From IMG/VR virus record IMGVR_UViG_3300042519_001736, positions 1 through 54,586 of that record: DNA of 54,586 nt, one strand, 5' to 3'. Positions 8,764 through 17,762 of this stretch are shown here, one piece after another (the first letter of the stretch is position 1; every line of letters starts with the position of its first letter). The notes beneath the pieces were generated by a model. That model saw only the letters and a list, made by a program, of their open reading frames with translations, had not been told where the DNA came from and ran no database searches. Both the position numbers and the translations under genes were made by a program. The stretch is from a virus.

Positions 8764-10431
8764 TTAAAAAAGACCCGCCTTTTTGGCACCGGCTACCGTG
8801 GAAAGGGCACCTAGGCCGATGCCTACGGCTTGCTGGAATGGACTGGCGCTGGGCGTGCTTGCAATAGTGGTCTGCATTTGCGAAGACGGTGCGCCCTTGT
8901 AGATGTCTGACAAGAACGCGGCCTGTTGATAGGGCGCGTAGACCTGCTGGAGCTGTGTGGCCCGCTGAGCATCAAGCCCTTGTTGGTTAAGCGCCTGCTG
9001 AGCCTGCCCGGTGTTGTACAAGAAGTTGATGTCGCCTTGTTGAAGGGTTTGAGCCGTCTGACCCAATGCGGCCTGCTGCACACCAAGCTGGCCCAATTGG
9101 CCCGCCATTGCGCCCAGCCCTTGCGCCTGCTGTTGGCCAATGCCAAACTGCTGCCCGGCTAGGCTGCCAATGCCCTGTCCTATTTGCTGGAACTGTTGCC
9201 CCTGTTGGCCATACAACGTGCCAGCCGTTTGGGCGGCTTGGTTGCGAGCCTGGGACTGTTGCATCAACAGGTTGGCAATGTTTTGGTTGATGGCCGCTTC
9301 TTGGCCCGCCAACGCGCCGCCCTGAGAGGCCAAGTTCCCATACTGCTGACTGGCCTGCAGAAACTGCCCGGCAGCGCCTTGACCCAGTTGAGCCTGCTGA
9401 ACACCTAGATTGCCCAGCTGACCCCCAGCCTGCACCCCCAGTTGAGCCTGCTGAGCGCCCAACTGGCCAATACCTTGGCCCGCCTGCATTTGACGCCCTT
9501 GTTGCTGCTCAAACGCATTCATGGCCTGCGCCTGCGCCTGGGTATAGCCCTGTGACAAGAGGTTGGCGATTGTGGACGACTTCTGGTCCATCAAGTTGCG
9601 CTGCATTTCGGCGCGTTGAACGCCTTCGCGCTCGCCGCCAAACGCACCAGATCGGACTGCCTGCGCTGCCAGACCCTGCCCAGCAATTGCGCCTTGGCGA
9701 TCCATTTGACGCATGGTCTCGTCAATGACCTGCTGACGGTACGGGTCCATGAAGGCCTGTGCAAAACGCGGGTCGTAGCCCTGCGCTGCACCGCTAAGTG
9801 CACCAATCCCCATGCCCAGTGTCTGTTGGCCCTGCTGCAGGCCCATGCCGATGGTGGACGTGGCGGGATTGAGGTTGGCCTGGCTGGCACCTGCAGACAT
9901 GTTCTGGGCCGTGGACAACGCGCCAAGGCCCGATTGCAGGTCCTGACGAGCGCCGCCGAACTGCCCCGTAGTGTCAGACATTGCAGTGCGCCGTGCAGCA
10001 CTGTCAAGGTAGTCCAACCCTTGGTTGATTTGACCAATGCCTGCAGTGGTGTTGGCAGCAGCTTGCCCCGCCTGCCGCATGGCCGCCTGTGCATCAAAAA
10101 ACTGGTTACGAGTGTCCGCCCCGCGCAGCACGTCAGCAGCTTCGCCCGTGGTCGTATATGCAGCCTCCACCGCCCTATTGGCATTGGTCATGTACGGGTT
10201 AAACGCTCCAATACCCTGTTGCGTAGCCGCCGCTAAAGCGGCTTGCTGAGCAGGGGAAAAGCCTGCCACTTGGTAAGCGGGAAGCTGAGAGCCGAGAGTG
10301 GGGGCAACAATGCCCGCTTTGTTTGGAAGACCAAAAGAAAGTCTCTCTGCTTCCTCCATTAAGCGCAGTTTTGCCTCCTCAATCCGAGGAGACTCCTGCA
10401 CTATCTGCGCGGTGGTGGTTACGTCTGCCAT
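8764..10431 (-). CDS. Gln/Ala/Gly-rich helical virion protein
   Basis: 555 residues, preceded by AAGGGGAAATAA. The C-terminal half consists of degenerate short repeats built from LGQLGVQQAQLG and GIGQLGAQQAQ, giving long runs of Gln, Ala and Gly with almost no charge. This predicts an extended helical or coiled fold, as seen in phage internal core proteins. The start of the following leftward gene is only 10 bases beyond the stop. There is no enzymatic signature. It is most likely part of the internal core or injection apparatus. Confidence 0.75.
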   Translation of the reverse strand: MADVTTTAQIVQESPRIEEAKLRLMEEAERLSFGLPNKAGIVAPTLGSQLPAYQVAGFSPAQQAALAAATQQGIGAFNPYMTNANRAVEAAYTTTGEAADVLRGADTRNQFFDAQAAMRQAGQAAANTTAGIGQINQGLDYLDSAARRTAMSDTTGQFGGARQDLQSGLGALSTAQNMSAGASQANLNPATSTIGMGLQQGQQTLGMGIGALSGAAQGYDPRFAQAFMDPYRQQVIDETMRQMDRQGAIAGQGLAAQAVRSGAFGGEREGVQRAEMQRNLMDQKSSTIANLLSQGYTQAQAQAMNAFEQQQGRQMQAGQGIGQLGAQQAQLGVQAGGQLGNLGVQQAQLGQGAAGQFLQASQQYGNLASQGGALAGQEAAINQNIANLLMQQSQARNQAAQTAGTLYGQQGQQFQQIGQGIGSLAGQQFGIGQQQAQGLGAMAGQLGQLGVQQAALGQTAQTLQQGDINFLYNTGQAQQALNQQGLDAQRATQLQQVYAPYQQAAFLSDIYKGAPSSQMQTTIASTPSASPFQQAVGIGLGALSTVAGAKKAGLF

Positions 10432-12426
10432 TTATTTCCCCTTCACAGGACCGCCTTCAAGCATCTTCATGAGCTTGTACATGCGCGCCGCACCCTTGCG
10501 ACGACTTCCGCTGCCCGCGTTGCGGACAGCCTTGGCAGTAAACACGAATTCGCCATCCGACAGCATAGCTGGGATGTCGTCTGAAGTCCCACTTCCAGGC
10601 CCGTTGATAGGACCTGTTTTACGAGGAAACTGTGTGGGCTCGGGTATGCCGCCCTTAGCCATGCGCTGAGGCATGTCTTGCCCATAAACCAACGGCACGC
10701 CGTACATCCCTGCAAGGTTATACGGCTGAGGAATGGCTCTTGGGGAATTTGTAATGCCGGTAGGCGTGACAACTGGAGCGCCAGGCTGCATGGGAAGGGC
10801 TGCGGAGTAGTCAGTGCTCACGATTGGATTGTATGGAGCAAGCTTGGCGGTTTCCAAGCCATACCCGCCCTCTCGGACAAACTTATCGCGCTCCTTGGCC
10901 AACCGCGCATTTTCAAGGTATCGTGCTTTTTCGGCGGCCGATACTTCGTCGATGTCTTCCTTGTTTTTAAAACCGCCTGACAATGCGGCAGCTCCAAGCC
11001 CAAGTCCTACCTTAGTCAGCATGCTCATGCCCGGAGCCGCAGCAGCCGCAGCCGCAGGGGCCGCAGCAGCCGCCGCAGTTGCGGCGGCTGGAGCCGCAGC
11101 TCCAAGCGACGCTGCCGCCGTGCCAGGGGCCGATGAGGAACCGAACAGGCTCTCAAAGAAGCCTGGAGAAGATGCCGCAGGGGCCGCAGCAGGAGCCGCC
11201 ACAGGGGCCGCACCTGCAGGAACAGTCGAAGGGTCATACGACATTGTCTGATTAGGCTGCAGTGAAAGCAGGCTTCGGGCTGTGCCGTCATATTGAGGCC
11301 CGTAATCGGAGCCGCCCACTTCTATGCCGGGCTGAGAGGAGACATTCGCTTGCGGGTTGTTTCCAAACGCGTTCATCGCAGCTGCCGAAGCTCCTGAGGT
11401 GAGGCCCATTTTTAAGGCATCTGCCGTGCTGAGTCCGCCTATTTTGCCAATGCCAAACCCCGTAAGGCCGGTGGCCAGGCCCGTGTTAAGTGCGCTGCCT
11501 GCCGCTCCTGGTAGGAAAGAGCCCAGTGCCTGCGTGGGGCTAAAGCCGCCAATGGTGCCGCCACCACCAAAATAACCCATGGCACCTGACATTAAGGCCT
11601 CTTTAAGGCTGCCGCCTCCCGCCAAAGTTACGCCGCCGGATACCAGCGCGGCGGTCCCTGCCTTACCCAACGTCATGCCGATCGACGTTGGTCCGAGGAG
11701 CATGGCCAAGCCCACAGTAGCCAAGACTTTTCCAATGGGGTTTGAAAGGACCTTCTTGACTGCGCCAGTAACGCTTTTCCAAAGCTTTTTGAGGAAGAAT
11801 TCAGGCAGGCCTGTGACGGGATTAATTGTTCCAGAGCCGCCACGGGCCTTAAGCAGCTGCGCCTCTCCAGGCGTGATGTGCGCCAGCATGGTGTCGCCAT
11901 TGCGTCCCTGAGACGCCATGTAAGAAGCCACATCTGCCAAACCGCCTTGGGCCATGGTCAGAGGTTGTCCCCCATTGATGCCCTGCATGGCATCTGCGCC
12001 CTGTATGGGCGGCATGTCCATCATGGGGGCCTGCGCTCCCTCAAACTGCATCAACTGCAGCTCATGCAAGGCAGAGATCATCGCGCCCAGGAATCCGGGG
12101 TCATACTCTTCCGGGAGGTCTTCCGCGTCAACAGCATCGCTGTCTATGAGGTTTTGACGCAGCTGGGCGTACTCGCCCGGGCGCTGGGACATGTAGACCA
12201 GCGTTTCAAGCATTGAGGATATTTCAGCCGCCGAAAGCTCCACTTCCGCCATACTCTGGCGAATCTCGGCCTTAAGCGCGGCGTATTCTTCGGGGCTGCG
12301 CTGTTGCAGCACCGTTTGCGCAGCATCGTATGAGTCTGCGCTTGAGACAATCGGTTGCTCGTTTACAGGCGCTTCGCCTTGCATGGGCATGCCTTGGGGC
12401 AGCGCCATGATTCCTTCATTCGCCAT
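10432..12426 (-). CDS. Virion protein with Ala-rich core and conserved C-terminal motif
   Basis: 664 residues from the ATG at 12426, chosen because GAAAGGACCACC precedes it; a start 24 codons further up would fall inside the promoter leader. The N-terminal 150 residues are acidic and helical. Next come AQGGLADVASYMASQGR and GDTMLAHITPGEAQLLKARG, then hydrophobic Gly-rich segments and a poly-Ala stretch. Near the C-terminus is GTSDDIPAMLSDGEFVFTAK followed by a basic tail, a motif pair I associate with large virion proteins of environmental podophages. It is probably an internal virion or ejection protein. Its stop abuts the next gene (10431). Confidence 0.75.
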   Translation of the reverse strand: MANEGIMALPQGMPMQGEAPVNEQPIVSSADSYDAAQTVLQQRSPEEYAALKAEIRQSMAEVELSAAEISSMLETLVYMSQRPGEYAQLRQNLIDSDAVDAEDLPEEYDPGFLGAMISALHELQLMQFEGAQAPMMDMPPIQGADAMQGINGGQPLTMAQGGLADVASYMASQGRNGDTMLAHITPGEAQLLKARGGSGTINPVTGLPEFFLKKLWKSVTGAVKKVLSNPIGKVLATVGLAMLLGPTSIGMTLGKAGTAALVSGGVTLAGGGSLKEALMSGAMGYFGGGGTIGGFSPTQALGSFLPGAAGSALNTGLATGLTGFGIGKIGGLSTADALKMGLTSGASAAAMNAFGNNPQANVSSQPGIEVGGSDYGPQYDGTARSLLSLQPNQTMSYDPSTVPAGAAPVAAPAAAPAASSPGFFESLFGSSSAPGTAAASLGAAAPAAATAAAAAAPAAAAAAAPGMSMLTKVGLGLGAAALSGGFKNKEDIDEVSAAEKARYLENARLAKERDKFVREGGYGLETAKLAPYNPIVSTDYSAALPMQPGAPVVTPTGITNSPRAIPQPYNLAGMYGVPLVYGQDMPQRMAKGGIPEPTQFPRKTGPINGPGSGTSDDIPAMLSDGEFVFTAKAVRNAGSGSRRKGAARMYKLMKMLEGGPVKGK

Positions 12427-12499
12427 GGTGGTCCTTTCCAGTTTTTGCCAGTAGCCTCGCTTAGGGCTGCGCGCCGGGAAAGGACGCGTTAATGGCAAG

Positions 12500-12529
12500 A
12501 TTATCCCTTAAATCCCCACGCCCTGTCCA
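12500..12529 (-). promoter_or_regulatory. Candidate internal late promoter
   Basis: Minus strand: -35 TGGACA, 18-bp spacer, -10 GATAAT, inside the 107-base gap 12427-12533. It would give a leader of roughly 70 bases containing a small hairpin (AGCC ... GGCT) before the ATG at 12426. The 18-bp spacer matches the island promoters. Confidence 0.45.
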
Positions 12530-12533
12530 CTTA

Positions 12534-12866
12534 TCACGCCCTGTCCATCTCTAGATAGGACAGGTAAAAGTCAACTGTCGCCTGTGAGCTGGTGACCTTG
12601 ATTACATCGGCCGTTTCTAAGACGCAGGGCACCCCGCTTAAGACGTCCAATGTCTGGTTCGTGGGCAGTGCATAGCCCTTCAGCAAACAAAATGCAGTAG
12701 CCCCGCCAGCCGGATAGACGTTGACCGTCAAAGCGGTGGTAGAAGCGTTCCTGTTCGTCACCCGCAAAGAGGACAAAACACCCGTATTTGCAGCTGGCGC
12801 GGTGTAGATTGTTGTTTCAGTCGCAGCTGCCGGAGTGAGGTATTTGCGCAGGTATTTGTTTGCCAT
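12534..12866 (-). CDS. Small beta-rich tail-associated protein
   Basis: 110 residues, starting MANKYLRKYLTPAAATETTI. The pattern of alternating hydrophobic residues (SLRVTNRNASTTALTVNVYP) predicts a beta sandwich of about eight strands, as in capsid decoration or tail-spike base domains. A paralogue-like fold with similar wording is seen in the 123-residue protein at 22980-23351. It lies between tail genes. No catalytic residues are visible; structural role by context. Confidence 0.65.
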   Translation of the reverse strand: MANKYLRKYLTPAAATETTIYTAPAANTGVLSSLRVTNRNASTTALTVNVYPAGGATAFCLLKGYALPTNQTLDVLSGVPCVLETADVIKVTSSQATVDFYLSYLEMDRA

Positions 12867-12868
12867 GA

Positions 12869-13579
12869 TCAGTTCGCCGATACAAAGTTGATGGTAAGAA
12901 TCACTGACGGAATGGCAGGGCGCGTGGGACTTGTGCCAGCAGCATAGTTCTGAATAAAGACGTTCAAATTATCCGACCACCAGGCAACTTGCAAGTAGTC
13001 GTTGGTGGGATCATCTACAGTGAAAATACCAGTAATCGCTGGAACTATGTGGGACCAAATACTGGCGCTTTTACGAGCAGGCACATCAAAGCGTGTGTTG
13101 CTCAACGGGTAGTTGACACCAGTGTCCTTGGCCCATACCTCAAATTCAGCGACTGTATTGCTGCGGTTTGTTACCTGCAAGGTAAATGTCACCAGGTACT
13201 GGCCAGCACAAGGAACTTTGATCCGTGAGCCGCTTTCCACGGTGATACCGTTGGAGAACGCAGGAGCAAACGTAAGCAGGTTCTCACCCGTGATGCTGGC
13301 GTTTGTTTGGTCCTGGTCCGAGATCATCATTGCCTGGGGCAAGATGATGCCGTTGCTGTTCTGAAACCCACGGATACCACCAGCAAACCCGCCTCCCGCT
13401 CCGCTGCCCATGCCCATCCACGTAGCAGCCGCCGCAGTGTCCTGACTGGTAACCGGCGTGTACGTGTTGTTAAGCTGCAGAATAATCTGCTCAAGCGAGC
13501 GCACCAGCTGGTTGAACTGCGCCGGGTCGTAGTCCGTCTGATTCGCGTTGGGCAGGCGGACGTTGGTGATCTTGCTCAT
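12869..13579 (-). CDS. Tail-associated protein with C1q/TNF-like beta domain
   Basis: 236 residues. The first 60 residues are helical (EQIILQLNNTYTP) and are followed by a Gly-rich turn. From about residue 100 the chain is a beta jelly-roll-like domain (GQYLVTFTLQVTNRSN; DYLQVAWWSDNLNVFIQ) that resembles C1q/TNF-type trimeric fibre heads. It starts in an ATGA overlap with the gene upstream, so translation is coupled. Likely a tail or fibre component; the fold assignment is by eye. Confidence 0.7.
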   Translation of the reverse strand: MSKITNVRLPNANQTDYDPAQFNQLVRSLEQIILQLNNTYTPVTSQDTAAAATWMGMGSGAGGGFAGGIRGFQNSNGIILPQAMMISDQDQTNASITGENLLTFAPAFSNGITVESGSRIKVPCAGQYLVTFTLQVTNRSNTVAEFEVWAKDTGVNYPLSNTRFDVPARKSASIWSHIVPAITGIFTVDDPTNDYLQVAWWSDNLNVFIQNYAAGTSPTRPAIPSVILTINFVSAN

Positions 13580-15429
13580 CGAATGCCGTCCGGTTGAATA
13601 TCAACGCGCATCGTGCCAAAGCGCCAGTTGCCATTCAAGTCGCTGCTTTCAATCCGCAACTGAATCTGGCGGCCGCGTGCGCGAGTGTCCACTTTATCCG
13701 TGGTGGGCGTGATGGTGTAGGGGTCCAAAGAGCTTGGCGTGGCGCTGGTCTGTGGGTACAAGCGCAAGAGCAGCCGCACCGCCAGATTGCCGACTTGATT
13801 TTTGAAGTCTGGGATAAAGCGCTTCATGAACAGCACCTGGTCCCCGTCGCCAATGTCAAAGTAACCTGAGTAGATGTGGGCCTCAATCGGCAGGCCATCA
13901 TCATTTACCCCGGTCTCCTGGTTGTACAAGATGGACCTTCCGGCGGTTAGGCCAACAATGGGGGTAAGGCTCGACTGCACTGACTCCGGATCGTACTTTG
14001 TGGCCAAAGGTAACGGGAATGACCCAGTGTCCCGCCACGCAGTGCGAGCCAGGGTGCCGATGGACCAGACATTTTCCAAGTAGTTGTACGTTACCGACCG
14101 ATTGACATACGAGCTGTCGGCGGTGGGGTAGAACCACGTGACCTCGTTGAACTGGGTATTGATGGCCACGTTGACAGAAAATCCTTGGGCGGTGTTGATG
14201 TTGTCGTACACGTAGTCCTGCACGGAGGACGGAATTTTTTTCACCGTACCGTCAAAAACAAAGAACGCGTCCTTGCTCATCCAATACGCCACACCGTTGA
14301 CGTCAGCACAAGCATGCGGACCAATAATTCCGCAGTTGGCCCCCAGCTGCTGGAAACCGAAGGTGTACGGAGGCCCAATAAATTGCTGGCCATGCAGCGC
14401 GGTATCCGTCCAGATCAAAATCTGTCCTCGCGACCGCAGTGCGGAGATGATCTCGTTACCGTCCGTGAGCCGTTGTCCGCCGGCCGTGTTGGTGGCGGTG
14501 GCAACAAAGTCACCAATGTTCTCTTGGCTTGAAAAGCGCACAAACATCGGGTCTTGACTGGTCGGGTCACCAAGCACGGATTCCGTGCCAAAGCACACCA
14601 GGTGTCGGTCGGGCGTGGAGATCAACGCAAACGTGCTTCTTGTTGGCGCTCCAGCAAGAACAGTGGCCCGTGTTGAAAGGCCCGAGGCTGGGGACCACTG
14701 GAATACCTGCCCGTTCACCAGCTGCATGATCAGGTCTTGGCCGTAGTTGTCAAACTGCCAGACACGGGAGCTTAGGGCAAGGCCGAGAACAGTGGGAGGG
14801 CGAGGTGTGTTCCAGGAAAAAGAGTTCCATGCACCCGTGTTCCAGCCATAGTCAAAGAAGCTGACGTCACTTCCCACGCTGATTTGATACACCCCGTTGG
14901 CCGTGCCAGCGGTAGAGGCGGTGGACGTGGCAGCGGTGGGAGACAGGATTGTGTACTGGCTTCCGCTCAAGACCTGTTGGATTTCAAACTCGTTTGTTAG
15001 GGTGGCATTAAGGATGCCCCCAGGGTTCCCGGTAACCGTGTTGAAAGTGACAAAGTCCCCGACCACTGCACCATGACTGGCATCGTTAACCGTGACTATG
15101 GCGGAGCCGTTAGTAGTGTTAAAGGTAACTGCGTCAGTTGCCCGGATGGGGGTGATGTCAGCCCAATCACCGCCATAAAAAACATAGACTTTTCGGTTGG
15201 TGCCAAGAACCATGTATGGTGTTCCGTCCAACGCATTCCAGGTAAAAACCTCGGAAACGGCCCCTACAAAGTAGATTTGCGGGGTGTTAAACGATTCCCA
15301 GCCGCCTATCTTTTCTGGCAGGCCATAGCGGAATCGGACAAAGTCGCAGTCTACCCATCCGCCTTCCGCACCGTATTCGGTGTTCTGTTTGTCAATGCCA
15401 GGCTTGAGGAACAGTCGCAGGAGGGCCAT
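13576..15429 (-). CDS. Tail nozzle / DNA-stabilisation-type structural protein
   Basis: 617 residues, starting MALLRLFLKPGIDKQNTEYG, followed by WVDCDFVRFRYGLPEKIGGW. The body is rich in beta strands and Trp/Tyr with repeated 'V.G...Y.VLGT..KVYV..GG.W' strand motifs, consistent with a beta-propeller-like ring. Proteins of this size and position in short-tailed phages form the tail nozzle (T7 gp12-like or P22 gp10-like). Which of these it matches cannot be decided by eye. An ATGA overlap couples it to the next gene. Confidence 0.75.
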   Translation of the reverse strand: MALLRLFLKPGIDKQNTEYGAEGGWVDCDFVRFRYGLPEKIGGWESFNTPQIYFVGAVSEVFTWNALDGTPYMVLGTNRKVYVFYGGDWADITPIRATDAVTFNTTNGSAIVTVNDASHGAVVGDFVTFNTVTGNPGGILNATLTNEFEIQQVLSGSQYTILSPTAATSTASTAGTANGVYQISVGSDVSFFDYGWNTGAWNSFSWNTPRPPTVLGLALSSRVWQFDNYGQDLIMQLVNGQVFQWSPASGLSTRATVLAGAPTRSTFALISTPDRHLVCFGTESVLGDPTSQDPMFVRFSSQENIGDFVATATNTAGGQRLTDGNEIISALRSRGQILIWTDTALHGQQFIGPPYTFGFQQLGANCGIIGPHACADVNGVAYWMSKDAFFVFDGTVKKIPSSVQDYVYDNINTAQGFSVNVAINTQFNEVTWFYPTADSSYVNRSVTYNYLENVWSIGTLARTAWRDTGSFPLPLATKYDPESVQSSLTPIVGLTAGRSILYNQETGVNDDGLPIEAHIYSGYFDIGDGDQVLFMKRFIPDFKNQVGNLAVRLLLRLYPQTSATPSSLDPYTITPTTDKVDTRARGRQIQLRIESSDLNGNWRFGTMRVDIQPDGIR

Positions 15430-15431
15430 TT

Positions 15432-15590
15432 TTACCCCTTTGCGGCACGCATGTTATCAACCAAGTTTGGGTATGGACGACCTGCTTTTTTGGCGGCGGC
15501 CTTTGCAGAGGCCTTCTTTGCGGGGGTCAAAGCCTTGGGCTTTCCAATGCTTTTAGGGCGCTTTTTGTCCCAGATCGGCGTGGCTTTCAT
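15432..15590 (-). CDS. Tiny Lys/Ala-rich basic protein
   Basis: 52 residues, starting MKATPIWDKKRPKSIGKPKA, then Ala/Lys-rich helix, ending PYPNLVDNMRAAKG. GGAG lies seven bases before the ATG. The stop is two bases before the next ATG, so the genes are tightly spaced. A short basic protein with this layout is familiar from environmental podophages next to tail genes. DNA binding or a packaging/virion minor role are possible. No function can be assigned. Confidence 0.75.
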   Translation of the reverse strand: MKATPIWDKKRPKSIGKPKALTPAKKASAKAAAKKAGRPYPNLVDNMRAAKG

Positions 15591-15605
15591 GTGTGACTCC
15601 AATTA

Positions 15606-16196
15606 CTAAGCTGTTAAGACGTTGAGGGCGGTGTTAATGTGCGCAACCCTGTCTGCAAGCCCGATTGTCCCACCGTTAATCTTCTTTGTCATCCCGGTGA
15701 AGTCCTTAGCATCGGCCTCCTTGTTTAAGCCGCGCTTGTTCCAGTACCACGCAGCCGTCAGGGCTGCGTTTTCTTTGGTCAGAACCAAATCAGGATTGGC
15801 CACAAAGTCCACTCCCAAGGCATCAGAGGCGAGGCGGTAGTTGTCCTTGCCGGTCAACTGGATCAGCCCCCGGCCACGGTACTTCCAGCCATCTCCCTCG
15901 TCCGTGTTGCCCATCCGGCCAGAGTAAACCTTGTTGGCAATCTTCTCGGGGTTGCGGTGGAACGGCTGCGCAGCCTCCTCAGACGGGAAGCGGCTTGGCC
16001 AAGTGGCGTGCAAACCCTTTGCGCTGTAGTTCAGGTTCTCTTGCAGGGTCTTGAAATTGCCAGACTCATGGGCGCACTGGCCGATAAATGCCGCTTGGCG
16101 CTCGGGGGTGCCGATGTCAAACCGATGGAATGCCGCCGTCAATGGCTCCAGCCAAGACGGGTCGATGTGCATTTCCTTGAGTTGGTCTTCGGTCAT
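15606..16196 (-). CDS. Endolysin, glycoside hydrolase family 19
   Basis: 196 residues. It is a GH19 (chitinase-type) muralytic domain with almost no extra sequence: CAHESGNFKTLQENLNYSAK places the likely catalytic pair at Glu44 and Glu53, and YRGRGLIQLTGKDNY at about 105-120 is the classic substrate-cleft motif. It cleaves the glycan backbone of peptidoglycan at lysis. There is no signal peptide, so release depends on the holin. It starts in an ATGA overlap with the holin stop, giving coupled expression. Confidence 0.95.
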   Translation of the reverse strand: MTEDQLKEMHIDPSWLEPLTAAFHRFDIGTPERQAAFIGQCAHESGNFKTLQENLNYSAKGLHATWPSRFPSEEAAQPFHRNPEKIANKVYSGRMGNTDEGDGWKYRGRGLIQLTGKDNYRLASDALGVDFVANPDLVLTKENAALTAAWYWNKRGLNKEADAKDFTGMTKKINGGTIGLADRVAHINTALNVLTA

Positions 16197-16603
16197 TTTT
16201 TGCCCCGCATGTCTGCAAGTTTCTCAACTGTGCGGCCACCGAAGTAGGCCAAGAAAATGATCTGCCCCCACTGGCCCAGCAGTTGCACGTAGGATTCCTG
16301 TGCGTTGTACCCGTAGGCAGACATCATGGTGAACACGAAATAGGCCACGAAGATGGCAATCAGCGCCATAGGCCGGATGTTCTTGGACAGCCACGAGTCG
16401 CTACCCATGTCGGACCGCCAGCGCTCGGTGATGGATGTCTGCTCGATCTCAAACAGCTTGGTGTCGTTGGCCATTTTGGCCAGCTCACCGTCTTGCGCCA
16501 TCTTGGCCAGATCAAGTTGCGCCTTGGCTTTGGCCTCTGGGTCTGGGATAAGCTTGTCAATGAGCTTGCCACCCACCTCAAGAAGTGCTGTCAATGGAAA
16601 CAT
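16193..16603 (-). CDS. Holin, 3TM-type family
   Basis: 136 residues. The N-terminal half is a charged helix (DPEAKAKAQLDLAKMAQDGE). Two clear membrane segments follow (ALIAIFVAYFVFTMMSAYGY and the segment around GQIIFLAYFGGRTVEKL). This layout matches the 'holin of 3TMs' family associated with phage and gene-transfer-agent release. It forms inner-membrane lesions that let the endolysin reach the cell wall. The gene lies directly upstream of the endolysin. Its ribosome site AAAGGGTAAGCG overlaps the stop of the preceding gene. Confidence 0.88.
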   Translation of the reverse strand: MFPLTALLEVGGKLIDKLIPDPEAKAKAQLDLAKMAQDGELAKMANDTKLFEIEQTSITERWRSDMGSDSWLSKNIRPMALIAIFVAYFVFTMMSAYGYNAQESYVQLLGQWGQIIFLAYFGGRTVEKLADMRGKK

Positions 16604-16606
16604 CGC

Positions 16607-17062
16607 TTACCCTTTCAATTCAAAACTGAGGTTGGTGTGGCGGGGATACTGCACCACGCGCTCTCCCTCGGGACACTTGTATTTGATGGTTGCCAGCAGA
16701 GTTGCCTTGCCACTGGCGATTTTCTCTTTTCTCACCATGGTGAGCTGATAGGTGAAGGTGTCGATTTCTGGCCCCGCAGGTCCGCTAAATTTACTGGCAG
16801 TGGTTGTGGCCTCATGCACCATACCCGCCGCATCCCGGATGCTTGGGGTAAAGCTCTCAACAGAGCAGTCGTCGCGCTTTTTGATCCGCGCAACCGTCAC
16901 GTTGATGGGCTGTCCAGCCTCCGCTACGATTTTGAAATTCTCGGGTGACCACTCGATGATCGCCCGGTCAAACACACCAAACTTGTCGGCCAGCGTGTAA
17001 CTGCCACCTAGCGCAGCAACGCTTGCGGCAACGGCTCCAATGGCTTTGGTGAGGTCAACCAT
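16607..17062 (-). CDS. Membrane-anchored/exported lysis-region protein
   Basis: 151 residues from the ATG at 17062, preceded by TTGGAGTTTTT. A longer frame opening at 17125 overlaps another gene and has no ribosome site. An N-terminal hydrophobic helix (AIGAVAASVAALGG) is followed by a beta-rich domain with two Cys (DDCS near 65 and YKCPEG near 130) that could form a disulfide outside the cytoplasm. Position between the lipoprotein and holin suggests a lysis accessory role. It is not recognisable as a known spanin. Confidence 0.65.
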   Translation of the reverse strand: MVDLTKAIGAVAASVAALGGSYTLADKFGVFDRAIIEWSPENFKIVAEAGQPINVTVARIKKRDDCSVESFTPSIRDAAGMVHEATTTASKFSGPAGPEIDTFTYQLTMVRKEKIASGKATLLATIKYKCPEGERVVQYPRHTNLSFELKG

Positions 17063-17150
17063 AAAAACTCCAAATAAAAACGCGGGCGCACCACAGGGAC
17101 AGCCCAACAAGAAAGGCCGCTGCACAGAATGCTACGGCCCAGTCTTTCAT
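17055..17150 (-). CDS. 31-residue single-span membrane peptide
   Basis: MKDWAVAFCAAAFLVGLSLW opens this tiny frame. The chain is almost entirely one transmembrane helix with a short C-terminal tail. It begins inside the ATGA stop-start overlap of the upstream lipoprotein gene, and its stop falls after the ATG of the next gene, so it is translationally coupled at both ends. That is strong evidence it is translated. In a lysis cassette it could be an inner-membrane spanin-like partner, a holin regulator or an antiholin. Confidence 0.6.
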   Translation of the reverse strand: MKDWAVAFCAAAFLVGLSLWCARVFIWSFYG

Positions 17151-17743
17151 GGCACCGCAGGGGTGGTTGTTGTTGTTGTGGTGTTGGTGCTGGTCACCAC
17201 AGTTGGAGTAGCCGTATTGTCAGTAATGCCGCCACCAGCAAGGCGACCACTGTTGCCAGAGTTTGACCCACTGTTTGCTCCAATCGAGTAAGTGCCTGCG
17301 CCGATCACACCATTGCCGCCAATCGTTGTCACGTTAGCTGCTGGCGCTTGAATCTGCGAGGCGATGCCCACAAACGCTGCGTTGGTGCTGACACCCAGAG
17401 CTGTTGCATTGTCAGACTGGCGCATGCCCAGCGTGGTCTGCTTGTTCACGGTATACACCTGCCCGATGGTTGGCAGCAACAAGCCTGTCCATTGCATGGC
17501 GTAGTCGGCCCATGACTTGGGGGCGTTGATCTGCGCGTTCTGCTGACCACCACCCATTTGCAGGGACATGACCGCAGCGACCTTGGCCGTGGTGTCGCCC
17601 TGCCGGGCAATGTCGGCAAGAGCTTGGAACCGTGCCGTCTGGGCCGCTGCTTGCGCTTTGTGGGCGTCAGCATAGGCCTGGTACTCGGCAGTGGCGCAGC
17701 CTGTCAAGGACAGGGCGCAGACGGCCATAGCAAGTAGTCTCAT
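17147..17743 (-). CDS. Lysis-region lipoprotein
   Basis: 198 residues. There is a type II signal peptide with lipobox LTGC (Cys16), so the mature protein is lipid-anchored. AAAGGAGCAACC precedes the ATG. An Ala/Gln-rich helical segment follows the anchor. The C-terminal 60 residues are low-complexity Gly/Ser/Asn and then a Thr run. Lipoproteins in this position often act as outer-membrane spanin subunits, but this one is longer than typical o-spanins. A minor virion lipoprotein or superinfection-exclusion role is also possible. Confidence 0.75.
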   Translation of the reverse strand: MRLLAMAVCALSLTGCATAEYQAYADAHKAQAAAQTARFQALADIARQGDTTAKVAAVMSLQMGGGQQNAQINAPKSWADYAMQWTGLLLPTIGQVYTVNKQTTLGMRQSDNATALGVSTNAAFVGIASQIQAPAANVTTIGGNGVIGAGTYSIGANSGSNSGNSGRLAGGGITDNTATPTVVTSTNTTTTTTTPAVP

Positions 17744-17762
17744 GGTTGCTCCTTTACGTAAG

